From Dryas octopetala (taxonomy: Eukaryota; Streptophyta; Magnoliopsida; Rosales; Rosaceae): DNA of 64,000 bases. Below, one piece after another: positions 47,001-56,502 of this stretch. The number at the start of each line of letters is the position of its first letter. The first letter of the stretch is position 1. The DNA is taken from assembly GCA_963921425.1 (NCBI GenBank), contig OY992833.1:15107738-15171737 (forward strand). Direction: 5' to 3'. A program made the position numbers and the translations under genes. The notes beneath the pieces are model-generated. The model did not search any database, was not told the DNA's origin, and saw nothing but the letters and a program-made list of their open reading frames with translations.

Positions 47001-48429
47001 AATCAGTGGGACTAAAGAGATAATGCTGAAGAACAATTGAAACTTGTACACATTCCTTGTCCAACACTGGAAAAGGAAATCAAACACCCTCCCTCTTTTT
47101 AAGAGCTGCTCGCTGACAAATTAGCATCGAAAAGGATTCACTACATGCTGGGGATGCAAATATGCAACTCCATTTTCTCTAATATACGGAACAAACTGTG
47201 GAAATCAAAGACATATTACTTCCTAGCACCCAAAAGAAAAAGTAAACTGAAAAATTATGTGATCACCAAGCACATCCACAGGTCAACACGGATCAAAGTG
47301 AAATGAACAAACCCTTAAAGTGGCATCTCATATGGGATAACTATCATAATCATGAGAACTAGTTAGGCTTCTGATTTTAAAGAAAAAACAAAAAAATAAC
47401 TTACAGGATGAGTGGCTCCGACGGAATGCTTCAGAGCCTGACCAGTGGCTTTGTTAACCAGAGAAAAGGAAGGGAAGCGCGCCTCATCCTTCACCCTTGT
47501 GCTGTACTTCTCATCTTTGTACCAGTGCTGCAACCCAATCAATCACAACATAATTAGCAGACCATTAACATAATCAGCAGCAATGAGCAAAACCCAGTGG
47601 TGATAAAGAGAAAATAAAACAAATATCAAAGTGAGGGAGATAAGTGAATAGTAATCACTTGGAAGTCATCGGTGGCATGGGATCGGGCGAGAACCACCTT
47701 GCCCTCTCTGATGGCGAGAGAGAAATTGGGGTCAACCTTTGAGAAGACTCTGAAAGTAGGTTTGTTGGAGAGGTAAGAGGGGAGCAAATTGGGCTGTTGG
47801 TCATGGTGGACTTCATGGGCAACATGGTGCACAGTAACAGGAGCGGCAGGTTCTGATGGGTAGTTGTTTGAAGAGTGGACTGATGGTGGTTGTTGGTGGT
47901 GGGGAAAGCCTTGGGGGGAGGAATGGGAGATATGGGTCACTTGGGTATGTGGTGGTGGACCATCTGCTCCATAGTATGAAGGCGGCGGTGGAGGGTATGT
48001 GGGAGGGTGATCAAAGGAAGAGAGAGTAGTTCCTGGTGGTGGGTATATTTGCTGATGGGGGTGGTGGTGGGAGACATGGGTCACTTGGGTAGGTGGTCTT
48101 TCTGCTTCATAGTAGGAATGTGGTGGTTGATCTGCTCCATAGTATGAAGGTGGTGGTGGAGGTGGAGGTTGATCAAAGGAAGAGAAAGTAGTTCCTGGTG
48201 GTGGGTAAGGGTAATCCTGTGTCTGATTATGGGGTTGGTGGTGGGACACATGGGTCACTTGGCTAGGAGGTGGTCTTTCTGCTTCATAGTATGAATGTGG
48301 TGGTGGAGGGGGAGGGTGATCAAAGGAAGACAGATTAGCTCCTGGTGGTGGTGGTGGGTAATCATGTCTGTCTTCATCATCCCTCTCATGATGATAGTGC
48401 TGGTGGTGCCTTTGATTTGGGAATTCCAT
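44069..48429 (-). CDS. EULS3: EULS3-type lectin (Euonymus lectin domain, ricin-B-like)
   Basis: Exons are 47659-48429, 47405-47527, 44282-44510 and 44069-44070, giving 374 aa. The stop codon TGA is split by the last intron (T/GA), so the protein ends WKIVPY as in the family. If the donor at 44281 were not used, the frame would run on about 30 residues. The N-terminal part (about 1-220) is His/Pro/Tyr-rich and contains three long repeats with SSFD, PPPPP, SYY and QVTHVSH. The C-terminal EUL domain (about 224-374) has KPTFRVFSKVDPNFSLAIR, KATGQALKHS, HPVQLIPYNP, RTIRMVNNIRLNVDAFHGDK and NKGDNQRW. EUL proteins bind glycans and are usually nucleocytoplasmic. In Arabidopsis EULS3 is stress- and ABA-linked. 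Intron 2 is 2.9 kb and contains a 150-bp tandem duplication and a poly(A) retroposon. Confidence 0.94.
45543..45840. repeat. Tandem duplication (~150 bp, 2 copies) in the EULS3 intron
   Basis: Copy 1 at about 45543-45690 and copy 2 at about 45692-45840 share tatgtttaacag, atcaaacatgagaaa, gggataagggaga and cttgtttaacatt, with scattered differences. It lies in the long intron and has no coding effect. Confidence 0.75.
46201..46560 (-). repeat. Poly(A)-tailed retroposon-like insertion in the EULS3 intron
   Basis: On the minus strand the segment ends in a run of about 22 A (plus-strand T run at 46201-46222), preceded by a mixed sequence with no recognised domain. A long terminal A tract suggests a LINE- or SINE-derived insert. 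The 5' edge and target duplication were not found. Confidence 0.3.
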
Positions 48430-49480
48430 TGCCCAATGCTTTCAACTTTCTATCAGGATTCTAATTAGGGATTTATGTATTTGTGAATTGTTATATGGTT
48501 CAAGCAGTGAGGTCTACAGGTGGAGGCTGGAGAAATCATTATTCCCAGTTTATTCCACAACTTTCCTTATTGTAGGCTTTGTAGCTAGGGGTGGAAATGT
48601 TTTATTTTACAGCAGCTCCAATCATTTTCTTATATATTTTGAAAATAAATTTATAATACTAATCATTTTCGTATATATTCTAGACATAAATTTGAGTATA
48701 AAGGTTTGAGTAAATTACAACTCAAGTTTAACTCAATTTTTTTTTTGTCTAATTTGACTCAATTTACAAGTTGATTTATATCATTTCAATGTTTTTATCA
48801 AATATATGAAATTTATGTTGTCGTTCAGTCTACCGGCAAACCTTCAATCTATCCTTTAAAACTTATTTTTCTTCGTAATTTTTGCTCAAAAAATCTTGTC
48901 ATTAATTTTTCCTCAACAAATAAAAAGAAGTTATTAAACTAAAATAAGGACAAGAAACTATGGCATTCCAATCTGGAATTGCCACAACAACACTCGTCCT
49001 AAGGATTTGATATACGGGTTGGCTCAGAGTTAAATTATACATACAATCTAATATAAGGGCACTTTGGAATATTTTACAAAAAAAAAAAAAAAAACTAACC
49101 TGTTAGTTAGAATTTAGAGGTGTTTACAAAACAACTCCCACAAACATTATATCTTTAAAGAGCATGTTTAAGAACTATTTTACAAAATAAAGACACCAAC
49201 CAAAAATGCAAAAGATGTTTGAAATATATTACATTTTAACAAAAGACAAAAAACAAAATAAGAGAAAGCAAGGAATAGTAGCAACAAAAGATTATAGTAA
49301 AGGACCTAGAGACCTTGCAGACGCTAGACAAGATAATAGAGTTTCTTGCCTAGACAAATTTGTCCAAATCATCAACAAAAGGGTGATTTGCAAGAAAACA
49401 AGTAGTGAGAAAACAGTTAGAAGATTCACCACAATATATAACCAATATTGATAATGAAAGTCGAAATCCATGACTTTGTA
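48430..49480. other. Upstream region of EULS3 and spacer
   Basis: Probable EULS3 promoter (48430-48600), then AT-rich DNA. A possible small poly(A) insertion lies at 48727-48765: tttaactcaattt and tttgactcaattt flank a T run plus gtctaa. No gene was recognised. Confidence 0.35.
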
Positions 49481-49489
49481 TAATGAACA

Positions 49490-51678
49490 TGCAATCTTTC
49501 ACAAAACATTATGAGTACCCAAATTCAAATCTTACCTGATAATCAAACACATAAAGAAACAACCACACTTACTGAGTAAAAGTTTGTTACCGTAACAAGA
49601 GTAGTGACCTTTAGTAAGTACCTCATAAGCTAGCCTTTCGAACGGACAAATCGACTAGCTCGTCCATACAAACCTCTTCTGAAAATTTAGGTAATCGAAC
49701 CCAAGGTAATAAAAATACGATCATTGACTCTCAAATCATCTATCCATAATCATAACAAAAACCATGCAACATGTAAAAAAGAACGATGCAATTTCGCAGG
49801 CAGCAATATGTATTATCATACATACATATTGAAAAAGTCTCAATGGATAGGGTGTGAGAATCCCTCTATCTGGAGTCCAAACTTAACTTTATGATGCAGT
49901 TCTACAGCACCAACGTCCTTGTCTCTTCTTTGGGTAACTGTAAAATTCAAGGTCTGACAATAATTCAGTCAAAAGCAAATTTTGACAGAGTTTCATAACA
50001 TTCCATTTCGGTCATGCATTCTCTTAAAATTCCATAAACCAGTCTAGCTTAGACAAAGTCTCTGTATATTCAAGGTTCCCTTAGAGTTTCTAATTATATC
50101 CAATTTTAAGTTTAAGTATGGAGGTTGACCACTTAAAGTCCAACAATATGACCAAGTTAGGGCATGAGAGATTGGGAGAGCTCTAGTCCAGTGTCTAGCG
50201 TTTGTATGCTCACTCACTGATCGACTTCGACATCATGTTGTTCAGTTACTTTAATTAACATGGTAGTCTTAATCTGTTATTAGGTGGATTAATTAACAAG
50301 TAAGTTTGATTTAAACATGGATGTAAAGTAATTAAATAAATCCAACTTTATTACTTTAGTTGCATGCTACCTAATTGCCCATTTAGTATGTAGCAATTTC
50401 ATCATTCAATTTATCATGCATAATTAGTTATTTTATTACAAATCCAACTTTAACTAATCATGCTTTTAATCAAACTTCACAAGATAAGGTTAGGAGTACT
50501 TAATATTACTTGGTTGTAGACCTCCTTAGTTTAATCACAAACAAAGAAATTGCTTAACTTAGAACTAATCATAAAATTAAATCCTAATAAGTAAACAATT
50601 TTAATTAAAACAACTTAAACAAGCTTAGGGATCTAAGGAACCTTACCGAAGACTTTACTTAGGGTGGATCGAAAAATCGACAGAGTTCGATCCCTATGTT
50701 TAACCTAATGTTTGATTGTGATTTCCTTGGTGTAAAAACCTTAATGGGAACTTATAGGAAAATCCGACCAAAAATTAAACTAGGAACTATTTCTAAAATA
50801 TAAGCTTAAGCTTGTTAACGGAATAATAAATTTCAAATCTATGGCCTCCCAATTAGTGGTATGCCCTATAAACAAGTGTAAAACGTACTACAAAAGTTCT
50901 AGTGAGGGAGACAGAGAAGCTCTCAAAGTGGTGGTGCAGCAAAATGGAGGAAATAAGGCTGCTATTTATAGGGAGTTTTGAGGGGTACATTGAGCAATTG
51001 AGGTGGGTACTCTTAGCAAAATGATTGGTATAAGAAGATTGAAAAGAAGAAAAGAAGTGGCAGCATGGTTAGGTGACACGTGTCCAGGTCGATCCTTGGC
51101 TGGACATGTGTCCGGCCTTTTCTTAACACGCACTCCACCGTCCAATCGAATTCGATTGACAGTTGAGATCGAGATCCCATTTTCTAATTTCTTTTTGAAT
51201 TATTTTTCATGCTTTCTCTATTATTTTTTGAAATTCACCGGAAATTATATTGTCGTTCGATCAAAAATCTGTTAACATGGTGATGTTCGACAATATTTTT
51301 CTATGGTCTCGATTTTTGCAACAATTATACATTTTCTTCAAATAATCGAAAAATGTCCTAAAAAGTGCTTGTTCACCTATTTTTCTCTAATTAATTTTCT
51401 AATTTCCAAAAGTTCAATGCAACTTCCATAAATCACTATAATTAGCACGAGTCTCCAAAAAAATACAAATTAGTCCCGTTTGATTCGTTTCGTTGAGTAC
51501 TACGTAATATGGTCTCACTTCAATTAATCAACCACGAAAGTCTAATCGAATAAATCTAAAAACACTTAAGTGTGTTTTCTAATTTTGTAAAAATAAGTAG
51601 AAAAATTGTAATGACCTTAAATAAATTCTAGAAAAATAATTTAAACTTCAAATAAATGAAAAATTCTAGGGTCTCACA
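49490..51678. repeat. Possible solo LTR remnant (Gypsy-like)
   Basis: The right edge reads, on the minus strand, TGTGAGACCCTAGAATTTTT, a common start for plant LTRs. The interior has a long non-coding mixed sequence with tatttataggg and acacgtgtcc motifs. The left edge and a target duplication could not be found, so both the length and the class are uncertain. Confidence 0.3.
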
Positions 51679-51679
51679 T

Positions 51680-52165
51680 AAACCAACTCGAAATTTAAAC
51701 TAATTTGTGGATCACAAATGTTTATCATGATACATCTGATTGCTTAACATCTTCAAAACAAACTTAGACATGTGAAAGAGTGTTTTATCAATGAAGAAGC
51801 TTTACTAGAAGTGAGGTAACGAGAGCATGGTTGGCGCTCAACATACATTTCCTTCTTTCATTTTGTTTTTTTTATGTGGAATCCATGTGAAAAAGGGTTG
51901 ATTTGACAGGTATTCGATGCATTTTCCATTCTTTAATTTTGAGCTGATATTGCTAAAAGCATACACTAATATTTGTGAATTTTGATATATTATTCCAGTT
52001 CGCTGTCTAGTGGATTTTGGTAATGCTTCAGTTGTCACGGTTGTGTTATGGATACTGAGTTGGGTTCGTTTGCCTCGACGGTTGCCTTTTGTTGGTTAAG
52101 GACATTTGCTCTTTGACTGGCTATTTTCTTCAAGTGAACTTATGACATATTTTTTGTGAAGCTTA
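51680..52165. other. Intergenic, nothing recognised
   Basis: AT-rich spacer with no gene, element end or repeat I can support. Confidence 0.35.
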
Positions 52166-52167
52166 AT

Positions 52168-52285
52168 AGAATTAGAGCATCCAACTCAAAACCAATTGGC
52201 AATGGGTGGAGAAGCACAAGACTTATAAGCACATATGCTAAGCTCTAATTTTTCGATGTGGGACATTGCTCCACATTACTCTCAA
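52168..52285 (-). repeat. TRIM-like LTR remnant, same family as 33255
   Basis: Read in reverse it has TGTGGAGCAATGTCCCACAT, then cttataag, then ctccacccattgccaattgg, then gagttggatgc. These match in order the blocks of the LTR at 33255-33360 (tgtggagtgttgtctcacat, cttataag, ctcccattgtcaattagt, gggatgtatgc). No intact partner LTR or primer site was seen here. Confidence 0.55.
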
Positions 52286-53052
52286 CAAAGCTAAACAAAA
52301 ATAACAACTAACAAGTCATTGGCAAATGTTTGTGATCCTTTTTTATTTTTATTTTACATTGTACGATTTATTAAATTGGATCCAACCTAGCTAGCACTGA
52401 TTGTAAGGAGGATGTTTAATTCAATACACAAACTCTAGCAAATTCACATGTGACATGTCTAGATATAGTCTACCGACTCTACCCTTGTAAACAGACAGAC
52501 AAAATCTCCTATGAAAAACACACACTAGTGTCAGACAGAGATATATAGAACTTGCAAAAATCAAGGAATTAATCAATGAAGGACCAGACTGGCTACAGAG
52601 CCTACAGGTTTTTACTACTGTCAAGATATGGGTGTACATTGATATCATTCAATTGATGAAACTTCCAAGCTTTCCATTAAAAACAAGTATAATTTCCATC
52701 TAATATAGATGGATTTGCAATACCAAGAAAGGTAAATTAGTATTCCATAGAAGTGATTGATATTATACAGACATTGTTATAGGGATTTGATTGATATTAC
52801 ACATTCATTGGTATAGAAGTGACTGAAATTGCTATCTAACCCCCAATAGGAGGGATCTTGGGTATAGCAATTCCAACAAGCAGAAACCTCTGTGTTGCCA
52901 TTTGTTTCTCTGTTGGCTGGGAAAGATGGTTGAATCAAAGCAAGCCCATCTTGGGTTCATTATTTTTACTTTTCATCTTCTGTTCTGGCACCCAACTCCC
53001 ATTAGAGCTGAACATTCTGGTATATCAAATACATATGCTTGCATTCTTCTTC

Positions 53053-53080
53053 ACCACCACCACCACCACCACCACCATCA
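53053..53080. repeat. CAC trinucleotide microsatellite
   Basis: About nine CAC repeats followed by degenerate cat/tat units, in intron 1 of the carbonic anhydrase pseudogene. Confidence 0.9.
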
Positions 53081-53582
53081 TCATTATCATAATTATTGAG
53101 TTTTGGGTTTTTGCTGCAGGGAAAGAAATAGAGTTTCATAACAGGAGAGGGAGTGAGAAGGGACCAGAACAATGGGGAGATCGATCTTAAGAAAGAATGG
53201 GTGACATGTAAGGATGGAAAACAGCAAACACCAGTAGATTTATTAGATGAGCATACCACCAGATTAGTCCCAAGTTTAGAGGACCTGCTTATCAGTTATA
53301 AGCCTTCAAATGCAACTATCAACAATGAAGGTCATGCTAAGTGGTGAGAAATGAGACTCCTATTTCATTTCTTTATGTGCAGAAAAAAAAGGGCATGATT
53401 TTTAACTGCATATGTTGCATGGAAGTGTCCAAGTCACAACATTTTTAATTCTGTATTGCATTCAATATCTGATGCAGATTAAATGGGAGGGTGGTGCTGG
53501 ATCAGTTCATATCAATGGCACAGATTACTTCCTCAAACAATGCCATTGGCACTCCCCCTCTGAGAATTTCATTAATGGCAGA

Positions 53583-53584
<2 letters not shown>

Positions 53585-53629
<45 letters not shown>

Positions 53630-53645
53630 CTTCTCTCCCTCTCTC
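53585..53645. repeat. CT microsatellite at a splice donor
   Basis: About 20 CT repeats, then C/T-rich sequence, start directly at the donor of exon 3 (AGAAG/GTCTCTCT). The consensus GTAAGT is absent. Confidence 0.9.
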
Positions 53646-54453
53646 TGCTTCTCTTTTTGAAAATATGCAAAATGATTCTGCAAATGTCTAAAGAGTTGTC
53701 TTTATTAGGAATGATTTGGAATTGCACATGGTTCACAAAAGCCTGAACAACAACATAGCTGTACTAGCATTCCTCTACAAAATTGGCAACCCCAATCCTT
53801 TCCTCTCACAGGTAAAAAGCCTCAATGGTTGTGTAAAAATACTATTTCTATTCAAATAAAAAAAAGACTATAGGTGATGAATGGTGTTATTCCAACTTTC
53901 AGGTGAAAAAGGATCTATTGTCTGTGGTCGATAAAGAGAAGGCGATACATTTAGGAGTGATTGATCCAAGATGTTCAGAAGGGCTCAGGCCAAAAGACTG
54001 AGGAAGATAAACAGGGCTAGCTTGCAATTTTACAGATACGTGGGTTCACTCACAACCCCTCCTTGTACTGAAGGAGTTACTTGGACCATAAACAAGAAGG
54101 TACAACCTCTTCATTACAATAAGCATTTCTTCAACTGTTGTATATTCACATTTTTGTAGCCAAAAATCATGAGAAACCTAAGCTAATCATAAACTGCCCT
54201 CAGGTTCACACTGTTTCAAGATCGCAAGTGAAGTTACTTCAAAAGGTGGTTTATGATGTAGGTAATTAACCTAACTTTTTTAAGTGATTCCTCTGATATA
54301 ACTATTCAATACACATCAAAGTATCAATTTTGAGCTCATACTAACTTCTTCTGCTGATTAAGTTGAATGCAGTATGCAGTGATGAATGCAAGACCATTAC
54401 AACCTCTCAACAACTGAGATATCAAGCTCTTTGGCCCGTCGTTACACCAGTGA

Positions 54454-55785
54454 CACTTTGGTAGCTAAGAACCTCCATGGTCGGAATGAAGAGTTACATT
54501 TTTTGCCGTAATAAATTAGTACTTGTACATGCCAGTTAAGCATACCAGCTTGGAAAATAAGTTCTATTTGTATTCAGAAGCTGTGGTGTGCAAGTTTATC
54601 TTAGAATGTTATATGTACTTTCAATTTTGCTTCACTTAAATTCATTGTTTTTGTTCATTCAATCTATTACCAGTTGTCTGACCAAAAAAAAAAATCTATT
54701 ACCAGTTGCAACTTGCTGGCCCTACCCTCTGGCATATACAGATTGGCTCAAATATTAGCAAACATTCACAGGTGAACCTACAAAAAACTAGCTAGTAGGC
54801 AAAGAATAAAGGGACCAGCACTACTAATTTTCCCTCCTTTGTCACATCTCAAAACCTGCAAGCCCTATTGTAATAAACTCTAAAAAAAAATTTGGGGCTG
54901 CCAACTAAAGCCAGTTTTTGTCCAGATTTATGACTTAAAACAGAGAACTTTTGGAGTTTATCACAAATTTACTACTATAAAAAAGAATCCAGGTTACAGA
55001 TTCTTTATATAATCACAATTTATATCAGAACTTATCCTTACGTATATCTTGTAAACAAAAATGAATTACTCGAAATAATGTTTCTCCATCTCTTTCACAC
55101 ATTCCAAATGTATAGTGTGTCCACATACATTTGAAGAGTAATGTAATGTAATGTCTGTCTTTCTTTTTCTTTTTATCTAGAGAATTCAAACTTGCAGGAG
55201 ACCTTAACCGACAAAGTGAAGAAAAATTCAACTAGATCAATATTAGTTAGTATATTTCATTGTATCCAAAAGAAATTTTACAAATAAATGGTGTGAGTTG
55301 CCGCGCTTTAAAGCAGAAAACTATGTATAAAACAGAACATCCTCCAAACTTTAACTCAAATTAAGCACACAGACCAATTTTCTTCGACACTGTTGAGCTA
55401 GAGATGTTCCAATTTAGACTGATTACATTCTCAAGGAGTCACTGCACAGAAACTTAGACCCCAAACATGAATAACTAACTGTGAATATACAGACATTACC
55501 AGCCCTGAACTTGTTTCAACCCACAGATATGATGCTTTTTAAAAGTTGATGCTCCAACTTTCCTTCTCCTACTCTTCTCATAGCGAGCATGGTAGTTAGA
55601 CTTCAACCTACATTTCTTTCTTTCATGTTATTTTGTTGTTGTAAGGAATCCATGTGAAATGGTTGATTTGACATGTATTCGATGTATTTCCCATCCTTTT
55701 TGAGCTGGTATATATTTCTACTTAAGCAAACAAACTATTATTTGTGAATTTCAATTTATTATTCATCATCCCTTAAGGTGCCTTT
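54454..55785. other. Intergenic spacer
   Basis: Contains the small poly(A) insertion at 54661-54708. Nothing else was recognised. No coding region. Confidence 0.35.
54661..54708 (+). repeat. Minimal poly(A) insertion with 16-bp target duplication
   Basis: aatctattaccagttg is found at 54661-54676 and 54693-54708. The 16 bases between are tctgacc plus an A run. It has the same structure as the insertions at 6440, 29991 and 32508. Confidence 0.75.
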
Positions 55786-55789
55786 TAGT

Positions 55790-56090
55790 TAGGGATGGCA
55801 ATTCATGTTAAAAGGGTTGTGTTCATGTTTGTGTCGAATACTAGCTAATCAACACAATCATTTATTTAATCTTGTCGAATTACTCAACGCTAACTCAATT
55901 GTGTAGAACAGCCACTCCACACCCCCCCCCCCCCCGGGGTCCCCTCCCTCCCACTCCAACCGAAACACTGCAACCACCAAAAGGCGACAGCCCCTCCACC
56001 AACCATCCCCCGACACTGACTTCCCCCTCTCTTTCTCTCTTTCTCTCTTCTTTCCTCACTGAACCATCATGGGTGTCACTGTGTCAGTGA
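55790..56090 (+). mobile_element. Truncated hAT-type MITE with pyrimidine-rich core
   Basis: The left end TAGGGATGGCAATTCATG is the usual plant hAT MITE start, followed by gttgtgttcatgtttgtgtcg. A C-rich island with a C run at about 55921-55935 and CT-rich sequence to 56060 follows, as in the element at 32561. No right inverted repeat was found, so it is truncated or decayed. Confidence 0.5.
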
Positions 56091-56502
56091 CCCTATAACC
56101 TTCGATCTAGAGGCCCGACAGATTGTCAAAAAGCCATAATTTTTCATGTAAAAAATAGATTGACATTAGTCAACAAAATAGGATGGACTTGAGACTTGTA
56201 AAATTAGGAGATAATCATAGTAAAGAAATAAGCCAAAAAGCCCTGTCTCACAAAATACTTATAAGTTTAAAACTAGGCACAAAAAGGTCTTAACAAAACG
56301 AGTCATCGCTTGCATTTGGTTCTATTAAAACAGAGTTATTGTTTGATGGGTATATAACAAGAAGAAGCCTTTCTTTTTTTTCCAGTCATTGCTGAGGAAC
56401 AGCATGACAACTGCTTCGGCATTAAACCAACCTTTATAGAAGCCATTGAAGAAATCTCAGGAGGAAACTGCATTGAAACATTTTTCACACATTGGGAACC
56501 CC

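Larger units (their letters stand above)
52926..54453 (+). pseudogene. Alpha carbonic anhydrase gene, decayed
   Basis: Exon remnants are about 52926-53019, 53120-53343, 53478-53584, 53709-53811, 53903-54099, 54204-54257 and 54373-54453. Exon 1 encodes a signal peptide (MVESKQAHLGFIIFTFHLLF). Family blocks follow: EKGPEQWG, PSNATINNEGH, HWHSPSEN (two zinc His), DLELHMVH (third zinc His), [19 protein letters not shown] and NARPLQP. Lesions: a frameshift near 53177 (WG/EIDL), a junction of exons 2 and 3 that does not keep phase, two frame changes in exon 5 (near 53970 and 54018), and TGA at 54415 where Arg would fit, followed by 11 more family-like codons. Alpha-type enzymes hydrate CO2, usually in secretory or plastid compartments. 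This copy cannot make a full protein. A single wrong base could be an assembly error, but not all of these. Confidence 0.85.

Noticed and set aside
52858..53190. 110-codon frame running through the carbonic anhydrase intron
   Set aside because: It crosses the intron with poly-Thr/Ile from CAC/ATT repeats. Only the part after 53120 is an exon. The signal peptide is in another frame.
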